Positions 13,101 to 37,300 of a DNA stretch of 64,000 bases are shown here, in pieces (the stretch's first letter is position 1; each line of letters begins with the position of its first letter). Below the pieces are notes generated by a model that saw nothing but the letters and a program-made list of their open reading frames with translations, had not been told where the DNA came from and ran no database searches. Position numbers and translations under genes: made by a program. Source of the DNA: Nephromyces sp. MM_2019 (lineage: Eukaryota; Apicomplexa; Aconoidasida; Nephromycida); NCBI GenBank assembly GCA_015657535.1, contig JADHZB010001099.1, positions 8,650 through 72,649 of the forward strand. Direction: 5' to 3'.

Positions 13101-14503
13101 CGTATTGTGAAGAAAAAATTTAATATCAGACTGATGCAACAACACCAGTAAGTATACACGTAATAATAAAAAAAACAAAAAGCGCAGCATCTACATTCAC
13201 TCGATGCCAAATCTGCCATTGACTAACGCCAAATTTATACGCACAATTCGTAGTAACTCGCAGCTAATTGAGTGCAATATTAAGCAGTCATATCTTGCTC
13301 CTCAAATAAGCCAAATAGCGACAAACAAGGTCAGAATTGGTATTCTTTAGGGGGCCAAACGAAAAAACAACATGGCAAAGCATACCAGCCGCTTGATTAA
13401 TTTATTTGTGAAATTATCGCGCACTATCTTACAGACGTGCTCGATACGTAGCATAAGAATAGCCCAGAAGCACACGTATATATTACAAATATCTATTATT
13501 TCCCCCTTCTAAATCGATGCTAGAATGCGATATTAACATCCAACCCACAGACTTTCCAGCCTACAAATTCGTTGTGAGGGATTTTAATTCCTCATTATTT
13601 AATACTCAAGTTAGATTTTTGGCAATCTTTCCATCCCATACTAAGGATGTATCTACAAACATAGATCCTTAGACAGTCCTAAACTTTCCGCTGACGAATG
13701 AAAGCTTCCGAAGCCAAACCGTTAGAGAACAACAGCACCAACCACATGATAAACTCCTAATTTAACAATTTTACGATAAGAAGCACTTTTTAGTAGTCAT
13801 AATAGAATCTAATTAAAATCACTTTAAACATGAAATTAGGAATGTTTAGGCCACAAAAATTAAGCCCACGTAGCTCTCACACACACAAGATAACAGACAG
13901 CTAGATTAAAACAAAAGCAGAATGCAGCATGACGTAACTTTTGGAATTTACTTTGCAAATTATGTGCTGCAGCTCATCAAGTGCAGCATGCATGTTCTCG
14001 TGGTAGAATGAATACATCAGTAATTAGCACAATGCGCCATGATTAAATAATTTATCTGCGGAAAGCAAATAATCCGTGGGTTACAGGAGCAATTTACTGG
14101 CACCCTTGCGTGAAACATCAGAACCTGAATAGTGTCGCGAGGAAGAGCTGGATTATATATAGGCGACGGAAATAAAGGTGCACACAACGAACGATGAAGA
14201 GCCACAATCACAAATGCAATATCTTTCGCGTTAAAAATTCCAGCACCCATTGCGCGACAAGTGCATAGTGCAAAAACGATCACCTAAACACTGAAAAGCA
14301 ATATTAAGAGCATTGGATCAAACGCTGCAATGCAAAAGGTATACGCAAAGACCTGAATTATGAAAATTACAATTTCAGATTATTAACTTAAGATAAGAAG
14401 ATGTAAGAAAAAACACTTTGAAGCCATGCTGGCCACTTTGAAATTGCAATATAATGAAGCATAGCGTGCATGCCAGGCAAGTCAGGCTCATAAAAATGAT
14501 TAC
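10126..14503. other. Interval upstream of the oocyst wall gene; no supported exons
   Basis: About 4.4 kb lies between the last exon I place in KRR1 and the ATG of the oocyst wall gene. Its left part should hold the oocyst wall gene promoter and its right part the KRR1 3' end. The + strand is A-rich, especially from about 12 to 16 kb, which matches the T-rich introns or 3' sequence of - strand genes. Open frames at 12063-12308 and 14017-14283 (-) have no recognisable product. Confidence 0.45.
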
Positions 14504-25594
<11,091 letters not shown>

Positions 25595-28500
25595 TTTTTT
25601 CCCAAAAAATTTGCATGACCCTGGTGTCCGACCCTATTATATACGGACAAGAATAAACTACGCAAAAGGGAGACACTACTACAGCAGAAAAAAATGGTCT
25701 AAATAGCCATCCTCGGTCATTTTTTGGCCAAACATTATTTTTCCAGCTAGTATCTGAGGTAAAGAATAGCCCTCAATAGGTTGAGTCACAAGGAACTATC
25801 AAATAAATATCAACAGCCAAAATTTCTCTTTACAAATCATATAATCAAAGCTCAAATATATAATATACTAAATTGCACTGTTACAACGCTACTGAGGAAC
25901 TCTTACAACGCGCAAGATGAAAAATTTATAAAGTACCACCTCACAAAAGACTACACACGGCAGGTACAAAAACGGTACTAAAAGCATTTAGAGCATGCTT
26001 AGCTTCGATATCTATAGCCTTTCATAAAGGGCTCTTTAAATTCTACAGAACTATAGTATGCCACAGCAGGTATTGAAAAACCAGCAGGCAATGACAAAGA
26101 CAAAATCGAGCTTCAAAGTGAATAACAAGGGGACATCGCTATGCGGCAAATACAGCAGATAGTGATATATACAATGCAGCACATCACGATGGCCGACGTT
26201 TATTAACGTATACACACCGCTATAACATAAAGCATGAAGCTTCAAAATTCAAAGGACAGGGAGTCTCAACCAATGTTCTGTTAGCTTATAGCTTCGTGCT
26301 GGCATGCTGCGCCGAAAGTGAAAAAACTGACGAAAGCTCAGAAAAAAGAAGTAACGACGGGAGAGATAGCTGACATTCAACACATTGGCTACAGAAACAG
26401 CAGCAACAAGGTTACCTGTAATTCAGTAAGGGTAAATAAATTGAAAAAGCTTCCGTAAGGTCTGAAGCTATATCCTAAACCACATGCAATATGTGTATAA
26501 TGACTTGTACCATTCAAAAGCTTTGCAGACGCTTTCAGTACGAACCACTCTTTTTTGAGGAAGCTCTAAACCACCAAATTATAAGGAGCAAGCATGAAGC
26601 CACTATTGGTGAGGAGCATGGTAATGCCCTTTTACTATTCAACCAAAAGAAATTATCTTCAGGTACATTAAAGCACCCAGAACTGAACAGGTATCCACCT
26701 TGAGAAGAAGCTTACACGTAGCTGGAACTAGTTTCAGGCTTTTAGCCTTCCTGAGTCCTGCCTGTGCACACTGCGATTAAAACCTGTTATGTGAGATAGC
26801 GGATATGCGCACTTGCCGGTATTTTTATTGAGTTAACTCTGAATAAGGCCTGCACAGAGAGTAACCTGGCGTGTGAGGAATGTAGCTATGCCAGCTGCAC
26901 GAATCAAGAAGCTAGTGTCAACTGCAAAAGTTTCAGTTGAGTACGAAGGAGAAATGGTGTGATGTTATGCAAGGCAATAGCAATGTATATCCACAGGCAT
27001 ATGTACGTATAAAGCTCTTCCCGTTACTTTTCGTAACAATTTACGTTATAGCTGTCGCGCAGAGATAATAAACAATATGAAGCAATGCATCATATTACTG
27101 AAGCTATGTACTAGCTGCATATTTTTGAAAACTAGTGTTTACTCCATATTCTATGTCATATAGGCTAAGCCTATTGGTAACGCAGTTCCCTAAAACCTAC
27201 GTTGCGTCCCACGACCCTCGTAAGCTTTTCACCACCGGTGGCCAGTATGTATTGGAGCCTTGCATTTGAGGGACCTAGCACTAGCTGCAGTACCCATTTA
27301 ACGGAAAAACTTTCCAGAATTGCTTCCCACAACCATCGTGATAATTAAGTGCTTTACCATCTTTTTAAAACATACAGCCCATCTCCTGAGTATTTTTTTA
27401 ATTTTATCGCAGTAAAAAAGCCTGTTATACTCGGTCACGTCCAACACAGTTAGTCATGCCTCCTTCTACGACGTGACTGCCTTTTCCAACTTAAATGTCT
27501 CAAAGAAGATTCAAACTTAAAACCATCGTGATAATCTTCATGTCTTTGTGATATTCAATTTTTAGAATTATTTCAATCATTACCGCTTTGTAATATGTTT
27601 TGGCCTATGGTAATGGTTAAGCTGCGTTTGAAAGAATTATAAAACTAAAGAGTGGGACTGGCTCCGGTGAAATCACAATAGCGGCTTATTATACTTCATA
27701 CCAGCGGAAGGTCGTACATTTACTTGTGATCAATGAAATTTGCTAGAATTAAAGGGGTAGATCTCGGATTCCCGAGGGTAGAGGCAAAGTTTAAACTAGT
27801 TGTCTTCTAGCTTTCTACTCGCACATCCTTATCAAGAACAAAACGAGCTGGCGAATGTGTTTCTGCAAATAAAACGTAACGTTTCCCTCCATAGCAGTTG
27901 CTTTGTGAGGCAAGCAATATTGCGGTCGCTTCAACAAAGGTGCTCAACTTGTACAGTCACCCCACGGGAACTTAGGTCAAATGTTTATCGCTTTTATTTT
28001 ATTTTTAAACAAGCTTCTTAAACCTAGTTGAGCTTTGCTCTATTGAGTGGCTGTACTATAGCTGTAAAATAAAAAATCTGATAAAGTGACCATCCAGGAA
28101 TATGCTTTCTCTAGTAAAAGCTGCCAGTGCCCAAATTGGTTGCTACCGAAAAATGAGGGTGAAATGCTATAACCGGTGCGCGCACTATAGTTTGCCGGAT
28201 AATATTAAACGGCTCTACACTATTAACAGGTTGGTAAATGATATCCTCGTGCCAAACCCAGCAAACCCATAGCAGTAATTTCGGCAGGCTTAAACGATTT
28301 CTCTGTATTTGACTACTTCTGACGTTTCTGCGTCAAGGAAGTAAGCCAGACGAATGAGGAATTAAGGAGCACGTTATTCCTTTAAATTCTATTCGCGTAG
28401 CACTTTCCTTATCCGCTTTTCGGATATTTAATGTAATCCATCCAACACCCAAGGTATATAGCGTGCAACAGCATATTTTCTTTAATTGCAGGGAAGTTCT

Positions 28501-29230
28501 AAGTTTGCATATTTTGCTCCCGTTGCTTAATTAGGAGTGAATCTAATATTTGGCCTTATAAAGCTTGGGTGCTAGATTGGTGTGTAATAAGTTAGCGATG
28601 GTATTAGCCTAAAGTTTATTGGATACATTGTAACAGAAGACTATTAATTGCCTGCTATAAGTGTGCTGAAATTAATTCTCTGCCAAAAAATATTTCGACA
28701 AATACCAGGTTAATTTATCCGCTTTCCTTAAGAGGCTCAGTTCACGTCATTTACGCAAAAATTTATAAGGTTATTCCGTGCATAAAACTATCTCATATTC
28801 CTTACAGCTATTTTTTTCTATAAAAGCATTGTTTAAATTCCTCAGAAATATACCTGCTAGGGTGACTATCAATTTGAGCATGGCTGTAACTCTGGATTGC
28901 TTGCTTAATGTTTAAGTTCAAAAGCTAAAGAGCGCTTGCTTACCATGTAAAATCAAAAATTAAAGACTACTGGCTTACTATTTAAATTCAAAACTAACGA
29001 AAAACCTGAAGTTGAAACCCGGGAGCATTTTTAAACCTAGGAGAAACTAATAGTTATAACAAATCTTATATTGAAAACTTGGGCAAGCCGCGACATTGAC
29101 TACATTAAGCCGTGCTGAGTAGCGCCTGGGAAATAGCGAGTGTCGAGCATACCAAGATGCGAGGAAACTAATCATTTTCTTTGTTTGTAGGGATATTTTG
29201 TGTACTTTACTCTGGGCGCTTATTATTATA
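25595..29230. other. Gene-free interval upstream of KRR1
   Basis: About 3.6 kb lies between the KRR1 ATG and the stop of the thioredoxin-like gene. It should contain the KRR1 promoter. Several 60-75 codon frames exist (25781, 26491 and 27800 on +) but none shows a family signature or splice-linked extension. Confidence 0.45.
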
Positions 29231-30885
29231 TTATGCCTTATGATCAAGTTGGTGTTCATAGCGCGAGCTTCTCCAGTCCCATCTTAAAAGTCCCCGCCTC
29301 CCTTCTTCACGACCACTGCAGATGGGCAAGTTCTGAAACATTGTCCCGTCGCTCTGCACTACGATCAGCGCTGGAGGTTTACTTCGACGCCCACCTGCAG
29401 GAAATCATGGATATAAGCTAATTTTGTTCATGCGATACAACACGCCTAATGAATTAGTACGGTGGAGTGCATCGACATTTTGCACTAAAAAAAGTTTAAA
29501 AGCCTTAATTTCAATGCTTACCCATTCCGTGTGAATAATGATTTTTAACACAGAAATGCTCTTTGATGACTTCGGTTAGCGGATCTGATAGCTCGATATA
29601 TAGCCACGGCATCTTAGCCTTGTGCTTCAAAAATTTGTCCTCCGTAGCGTCAAGGCTAACGAAGATTATCTCAATTTTTTGTTTCAATCCAGATTCGTTT
29701 ATACTTTTGTAGTACTGCACGGAAAACAAACTAAAATTTGTGTACTTAAGCATTTTGAAAACCTGTATTTTCTGCGAGCCTTGCATTCAGTGCTATATCA
29801 TTGTACCAATCGGCCAACACATAGTATCTCCAATGGAATCACTAACCTCTTAGTTTGTTTTTGCTGAATATTGACACGCTTTGTACTTTGACTAAGAAAT
29901 GCAGCATAACTGAAATAATAACCGAAAACGCACAATATTTATCATTATTAACTTACTCTTAATAAAAAAGGCAAGAATGAGTTGCACTTGGGGTTACCAT
30001 CTTGCGCGAAATATAAGGCAACGGACTTTCCCGTGAGGTGTTCATTAGGAATAACTTTTCCGTTAGAGTCCTTAAGCGACCCATGTGGAAATAATCCGAG
30101 AACTACAAAAATAAGTTCAATAGAATTTTTGTTTTTAAGTTTATCAGTGCATTATATACTACAGATTCTATCGAGCCATCAGATGTAGCATTTCACTATA
30201 ATTGCTGCCCCAGCTCACTCTAGAAACAAAAAAAAATTTGGCCGTCATGGCGTTATGCCACTCTATCGGTATTAAAAGGTAAGAATGCCAGTTATCGCAA
30301 ACATTACCTTCGATGGTACCTTTTTTAGAAGTATGCTTGCTTATTGCTGTTAATTCTAATCGAAGCTTCGCTACCCTTGTTCAGAAGATTCATTCTCGTT
30401 TGCCCTGTTGCTGCCCTAACAGTGGCTTGCATTCTTACTACAATTTTTTCGCCCTATGGGGCAGCTTTTTCACTGCTTCATGCTACTTATTTAAGCTTGC
30501 CAAACATATTTACATGCGACTTGATGCTAGCACAACAAAAATAACTTGAAGAGGTTCTAGCTAAGAACGCAAATTTCGTTTGGCGCATAGACCGGCAAAT
30601 ATAATCAGAAACAGGGGGGGGTGTTAATGCGTCCATAATGCAGTTAAGTTGCTGACGCAACTCTGCCTTTTGGTATTTTTAACTAGCTGCAAGCCGAATG
30701 ATTTGTAAAACTTATCTTGAACTACCGTTACTTAGATCAAATTTGAGAGACAGCTTACCCATTTTGCTATACTCAGGAGGAAGATTTGTAATAATATCTC
30801 CATGATCATGCTGCGAAAGCGATTGGGCTTCGTTTATACGCCTTTTTTCAACCTCATGCGGCGATTCGAAATGACTATTTGCCAT
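29231..30885 (-). CDS. Thioredoxin/nucleoredoxin-like protein lacking the first redox cysteine, 199 aa
   Basis: Exons in coding order are 30759-30885, 29957-30102, 29552-29714 and 29231-29394. They total 600 nt, all joins in frame, and start [16 protein letters not shown]. The thioredoxin fold of the nucleoredoxin/tryparedoxin type is shown by [70 protein letters not shown] and [13 protein letters not shown]. The usual W-C-x-x-C site reads G-N-P-K-C here, so only the second cysteine (about Cys82) remains; ordinary dithiol reductase activity is not expected. Apicomplexans have thioredoxin-like proteins such as TrxL1 of Toxoplasma that coat cortical microtubules; that relation is a suggestion I cannot verify. 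The exon 3 donor (TTTCT then GTGTTA) was chosen because it keeps frame into the [11 protein letters not shown] exon. No signal peptide is visible, so a cytosolic or cytoskeletal site is likely. Confidence 0.9.
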
Positions 30886-33800
30886 TTTTTTTACTGCGAG
30901 ATATAAAACTTTTTGTTGAAATTTGAAATGCTGTAAAAAGTTACTTTGTGAAGGCTTTAACGGTGAAGTACATAACTGCTGCTGCTTTACTTTTCACTCA
31001 GTAAAGCATAATTTGCAAAAAACCGTTCCCCATATACCCAAGAATATAAAAGCTTCGCAGTAGGGACTAAGCAATGAGCATCTTATTCCTATTCTTGATT
31101 TACATACTCGCTCACCGGTCGCGTGCACGTTTGTTTCTAGCTAAAAGATAAAGATGTTTGATAGATTTTAAGATATCTAACTCTAAATGCTTCGCTGATA
31201 CTACGGCTACATGCACACTTCACTGTTTAATTGAATAGTACAGCATAATAAGCTATACAACTCGTTTTCTCACCCTCGGAAGCACTAAGAAAATCGATGA
31301 ACATCTTTGAAGCAGTAGCATTCTCTTCTGGATAGTTATCGTACTGCTATACTAAGGTGCTAAGGCCTCGAACTCTTGTTCACGCTTGAGTGCATCACAG
31401 ATGTGCATAAAATTCAAAGTGCAGCCGATGAATAGTACTTACGCTTGAAAAAATCCTTCGGTCCGCAATAAAATCCAGTTAATTGAAAAGAGAGCTAATT
31501 TAAAAAATAAAAAATGCTAGAGCTATATTTTCTATTAAAACCTGGGGGCTACTAAAATGCGATAGCAGATTAGTTAAGCTTGCAGTGCTTAGATGCTTAG
31601 ATACATAGGGATAAGACTAGAAGCACTTTTTCTAAAACTTGCAAACTTAATTATATAGACTATATAAAGCAAAGGATGAATAGAAGAATGAATAAGTGAC
31701 GTCCACATAACATGAGTTCATTGGTATTCACGAATTCGTTGTGCCACGCTAGCGTTACAGGGCAGACTGTTTAAATTGGTTATTAGAGTCGCGCGGAGTA
31801 GCCATGCTAGCAGGTTAGTGTTTACGCGTGCTTCTAGTGACTGAAATAATTTTCAGCTAGTAGGCTGCCGAGCTTTCAACTTATTCCGCCGCAGCGTAAC
31901 ATAAGTCTGAAGATGAAGAGCCCAATAATTGTTTGCGTATTCAAAGATAAAATGTAAAGCTTCAGTGCGAGCAAATACAAATAACAACATTGCCAAACAC
32001 TCGCAAGATGTAATCCAACTTCAAACTTCCGTCGATGTTTTCCTAGCTGCTCAATTTTCAGGAGTATATTCAAAATATGACCCCATGGAGATGCATACCA
32101 TGCCTCTTGCCACTGCACAGTTCCTACGTATATGCTACTATATGGAATTCGGTTATTCAAAGAGCTATAGCAATATTTGGCACAGCAGTTTCACATGTAC
32201 CTAGGAAGTCATTAGGGATGTATAACACAGATTAAGCTTCAAGACGTCTCCTCTAGTTGCCTGATCTGCAACTGTTAACTGACATAAGCAAATCGGTGGA
32301 ACAAGATGCCAAAGTTTTTCGCTCAGCTATACCAGTATTTTGCTCGAATCATCGTGGCAAGGCGGTGCTATAATTCCGGACAACGTATCCATATCAATAA
32401 ACTAATATGTTCCTTTTACCTTTAGCTAAATACGATTATTCCAATTAGATACAATACATAATTAAAATCTATGAGGTAAACAAGCACTCTTGGCTTTGAT
32501 TAGTGTTGCCGAAGGAAACGAAAACTATAAGAAACGTTTCTAACGGTGCCACTAAACAGATGCTACCAAGCTGCCATATCCCAGAAGAAGCCCGCGGTAA
32601 TAGCATACTAAATTTCGCATCATTAATAGTTGGTACGTCATACAGGCCCTAAAGTTTACAGGTGGCCATATGTGTACCTAGGCCACGTACAAGCATATAG
32701 TGCCTACAGGCATAGGAGCAAAGGGAAGGACAACATTTTGGGTGAATTCTGAGATTTTTAGTATTCATCTTGCAATGTGCTCAGCGTAATTCCAGCGTTA
32801 CTGGTGGCCTTAAGTTCTTTGAAAATGAAAGTCTTATAGGCAATACGAGGGGGTACCCTATAGCGGTAACTTTACTAAGCAGTCTAATTAGCCGCGACAA
32901 AAATACCGGGTACTACCAGGTTCTCCGTACCAGCAAACAGATGCCATTACACGAGGATGTACAGTAATTCTTCTCCGTCTCTGCCTCCTCAAGGAATCTT
33001 CAATTGTGGGAATGTAGTTACTAGCTAAACTGGTGAACAAATAGCTGCGCTAAATGTTGAGAGATGGACACTCATATTTAAGAAAGTATATTCTGAGAAG
33101 CTGGACAGGTACCAGTTTGATAATCAGAGGCAAGCAAAGGTATTAGTCAACATATAGAAACACTGTAAACTTATGTAGGGCTGTCTTTCAGAAGTTCATG
33201 CATGCAAAAAAAGCAACACAGAAATGTTCTTAAACAAGTCTCAAGCATCAGATATATTGCGTACCACTTTATCTGAGCAAAAAATATAGAAATGTGGCTC
33301 ATATATTTCGAAGAGTACTTCAATTAGCGCAAATTTAATATTATTTCAAGCGGTTCTTTAAAATCCACGTGTATATTAACCTTGGTGCAAATCATTACAG
33401 CCCACTTAGTCCATATTTACAGCATAAAATAAGGATGATTTCTGCCCCCCATAAGCTAGCAGTGACTACATTAAGCGGCTTGTAAAAAAATTGTTGGCCT
33501 ATTACTATTTTAAGAAAATAATAATAAAACTTTTCATTTTCGCACTGCAAGCAGCTTATAAACAAGACAAAAGATTCCCTATGTAAAAATTCCCTTCAAC
33601 TTGTGTATTCTATGACGTGAAAATACGGCCATGACGCTCTTGAGTTGTGGATTACTCATGTTAGCGTAAATATTTAAAACTTAAGAAAAGAGCATTTCAC
33701 TAGGGGAAGTTTGATTGCTACAAAAAATAGATGAGAATTGACGGTTCGCTCAGCAAAAGCCAAACAGACCAGCTGCAAAATCCCAAAAAAGTTAAAAAAA

Positions 33801-33952
33801 TACTCAAAGCACCAGACTAGGGAAGAAAATTCTTAAGGAGAGGAGTAGGAACTATTTTCTACGCCTGAAATTTTGTAACTCCGCAATGCCAAATGCGGTG
33901 AAGCGAGTGCAAGTACAGGCAAAGGACTTGAAGCAATACATATCATAATTCC
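30886..33952. other. Gene-free interval
   Basis: About 3 kb lies between the thioredoxin-like gene start and the THOC7-like stop. It has overlapping short frames on both strands near 31876-32204 and no supported exon. A run of nine G lies near 30614. Confidence 0.45.
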
Positions 33953-36900
33953 TCAAGAACCCTCAGTGGAGAGAGAAAGTGAGAGTAAATTTTTGAATTC
34001 TGAGGCATACTGATAAAACAACGCAGCTTGCTGGCTGCGAAACTCTTTCTGACTATATATATTACTTATTCTTCTTTCTAGATTGTCCTTTAGGTGTAAT
34101 TCTACAGACTTTTCCTTCTCTATTTCTGAAATCGATGCATGTTTCACCAATTTCTGAGCCAGTTTTTCGTACTTTTCACGATTCTGGCGAACTTCCTTAG
34201 CCGAAGTAAGATCTTGTTTGGCAGCCTCTACATCCTCCAAAGCCTAAAAATTAAAAAAATAATGTTCTTTTATTTCATGAACATAAACAAATTCACTAAA
34301 TAGTAGTTGATCGACAAAGTAACACTCTACTCAACGATACCAGAAGCCATGGCTTAGCATGCTTTTATTTTCAATTGTAAAGCACATAATTACTAGCTCA
34401 ATTTTAAAACGAACAGAAAATAAACGAAACCTCAATTCATCTCCAAGTTCATCCTAGTAATCATTCTAAAAGCAGAGTTTTCCGAAAAAAAAAATTAGTC
34501 AGTAGGAGGCCGTATAATATGTATTTATTAAATGTAGTACCGAGTGTCATGAGAAAAGCGTAATTTGCACTCTGGATAAAAGCATACATAAACTATTAGT
34601 CACCACTGGATATTATTACAGTAATCGCAACCATCTCATCTGCAAATAATCCCGAAATTAAAGTGGGTATATACCAGCGCTCATGATCAGCATGAGATAA
34701 TTGCATGCCAACTAAATACAAGATAGCCTAAAAATTAGACTACGAATATATGCAAGATGGATGTTGAGCAATCCTAGGAGGAAAAATATCAACTAAGTTA
34801 CCCCTACAATATTAAATGCTCCTTAGCTAATTTTCACCGTCAAAAATGCATGAGCAGCAGTCACAAGGCATAAACTACTTCCTACAATAATTAGTAAGAC
34901 TACCACAGTCAGATCAAAATCTAAAAGAGAGCCAGGGCAAATAGCTGGCATAAAATAATCGGCGAGGTTCACCTAGGAGAACTACTCTTTTCCATAAAAA
35001 AAGGAATAAAGGTCTTGAAATCTATCCACTAGTAGCTACTCGAAAGGTAAAAAATTACATGCTGCATCAGGAATACATCGGTTTCACGGATCAATTCTAA
35101 GACGATACTTCAAAAACTATAGGCGTGAATTTGTAGTTATAAATTCTTATTATGGCAACACTAAAACTAAATCACATTGAATAAGACTCCTGCACTACAT
35201 GCTCTTTATAAACAAACAAAACTAGCACTTCTGAAAAAAAATAGACGGAAAACAACGTCAAATTGAAATTTAACGAATAATCATCAGAACAGAACTTTCC
35301 TTAAAAGCAAAGCCAGATAATAATAGTACTCTAACTCTGTTTTTACAAATTTATAAGAAGTATAAATCACACGCAGCCACCCAAATAACTTTAACGAAAA
35401 ATATTTAATTTATGTTTTAAATGAAAACTAAGAATCAACTTGACCTTCAAGATGACATCAACATAAAAACTATGTTAATCTTCTTCACTTTACCCATGCA
35501 AAAAAATATAAACAAAAAAGAAACACACTTGTGATATAATTAATTCTCCCGTTTGATGTTGCTTCATTAAAAAATTCGCATCCTCATTTTTCGATTTAAA
35601 CATCATCATCTGCTTGAAGATCTTAAACTGATAAGTGTTAATGGAGCTCTCAAGCTCATCTAAAACATCTTTCCATTCATTTGACGAATCCAAGGGAGAT
35701 ATTCGACAGAGCCTCAACAAATTCGCGGTGAGTAAAGAAAATTCAGGTTTTTCCTGCCAAGTTTGCTGAATAGTGAGTCCTACAAAAAATGTAAGTAAAA
35801 GCCATGGAAGCTTTTTAGCCCCTTACAGCTCGCCTAATATTCCCTGAAAGTTGCCATGTGCTTTTTGAAATAAATAGACCACATATTATGATTCATTGAC
35901 AGCTTCTAATTAAAAAAAGATACTACAGACGAAAAAAATATCGGCAGGAATAAATTTATAAGAGCTATTGTCAGTAACAAATTGCGCACATTTACAAAAG
36001 ATAAAGAACGGAATTCATTTGTATCTTCCGTGTGTGATTCTTAATGCATGACATAAGGCAAAAATTCGCAAAAAAGAATCTTTGGTATTTTTCAAGTACT
36101 TGAAGGTCCAAACATCCCGCAAAAGGCAATGAGCAGATTTATAATTATAAAAAAACGTAAAAACATTGTGATAGTTTCATTATACTTTCCTCTTTACAAA
36201 AAAAAACCCGAATGTACATGAGATTAAATAAAATAAAAAGCCTAATGAAATTAAAATTTTTAAGCAACAAACTTTCATCAGGATATCAAAGGACAGAACG
36301 AATTTTGAATTATTAACTCTCCAAGCACACACGAAAGTAACTTACAGAACAACAAACCACCATGCGGCTTCGAAGATCTAATATAAAAAGATTGTGAATA
36401 GCAGAATTATTAATTACCCGCATGTGCCCCCCAAACCCTACTTCTTTAAATTAAGGGAACACTCGATAACTCAAAAAGTCTCTACATGACAGATTAAAAT
36501 TATTTAGCTAACATAATGAATTCGGTATTTGATGAGCCATTGAAGTGGAACCAAACTGTATGAATAGCTCGAGGAAAAAAAGGATAAGGTATATTTACTC
36601 GGCCTCTATAGTCGTTTTAAGTTGCTTAAACAGAATGCAAACCGTAATGGATGAGCTCTAACGTGCAAAAGTATAAGAATTTTCAGCACGCTAAAAAGTG
36701 AAAAAACATCCGAACCAACTTTCACTTTACCATTCTAGAAATATGGCAGATTACACTTATCAATAAGGGGAACCTGTTATGTCCAGCAAGAAAGTATTTG
36801 GCGATTGAAAACTTGGAAGACTCATTATACCGAAATAATCAATGAAAACAAAAGCACCTAGGAAGGGATGCAGCAAACCCAATCGACCAAGTATATCTTC

Positions 36901-37300
36901 AGCAAATACTAAAAGGGGTCCCATTCCATGGTTACGGACGAAGAATGGCAAAACTCATCGTGAAAGCACACTATGAGGATTATTCCTACCTTTGAAATGC
37001 ATTTGATCAAAACTTGGGTATCTGCATGAAATTATACATGAAAATTTTTGCTGTGAATGGATTCGCGGACCCAAGTGCGTAAATGTTCACGAACGAATTA
37101 GTTCCGGTAAGTACTCGCGGAATAAAAGTTCAAGCAATCTCATTTGATAAGCATATCATTGTTCGGCTAACAGTAAAATGATGAGTACCTGCTACTAAAT
37201 CTTCTTCATTGGAAAGCGCGTTTGACTGCGGTATTTGCAAACGCACTGGGAGATGCATGCGCAACCCAGAAGAATTGGAGTTGGGGTTCAGTTTACTCAT
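33953..37300 (-). CDS. THOC7: THO complex subunit 7-like protein, four exons, 223 aa
   Basis: THOC7 is a coiled-coil subunit of the THO/TREX complex that couples transcription to mRNA export in the nucleus. Exons in coding order are 37189-37300, 36346-36377, 35529-35765 and 33953-34243, giving 672 nt, all in frame, with an ATG start (MSKLNPNSNSSGLRMHLPVR). The last exon carries the signature: DLTSAKEVRQNREKYEKLAQ matches the family motif of an acidic/Ala stretch, K-x-V/I-R-x-N-R-x-x-Y-x-x-L-A, followed by a long coiled coil. The third exon supplies a helical region (EWKDVLDELESSINTYQFKI). Exon 2 (10 codons, LRSRMVVCCS) and the exact exon 3 acceptor are the weakest parts; another AG 14 bp upstream is possible. 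Length fits the family (about 200 residues). The N-terminal 37 residues look unstructured. Confidence 0.75.
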
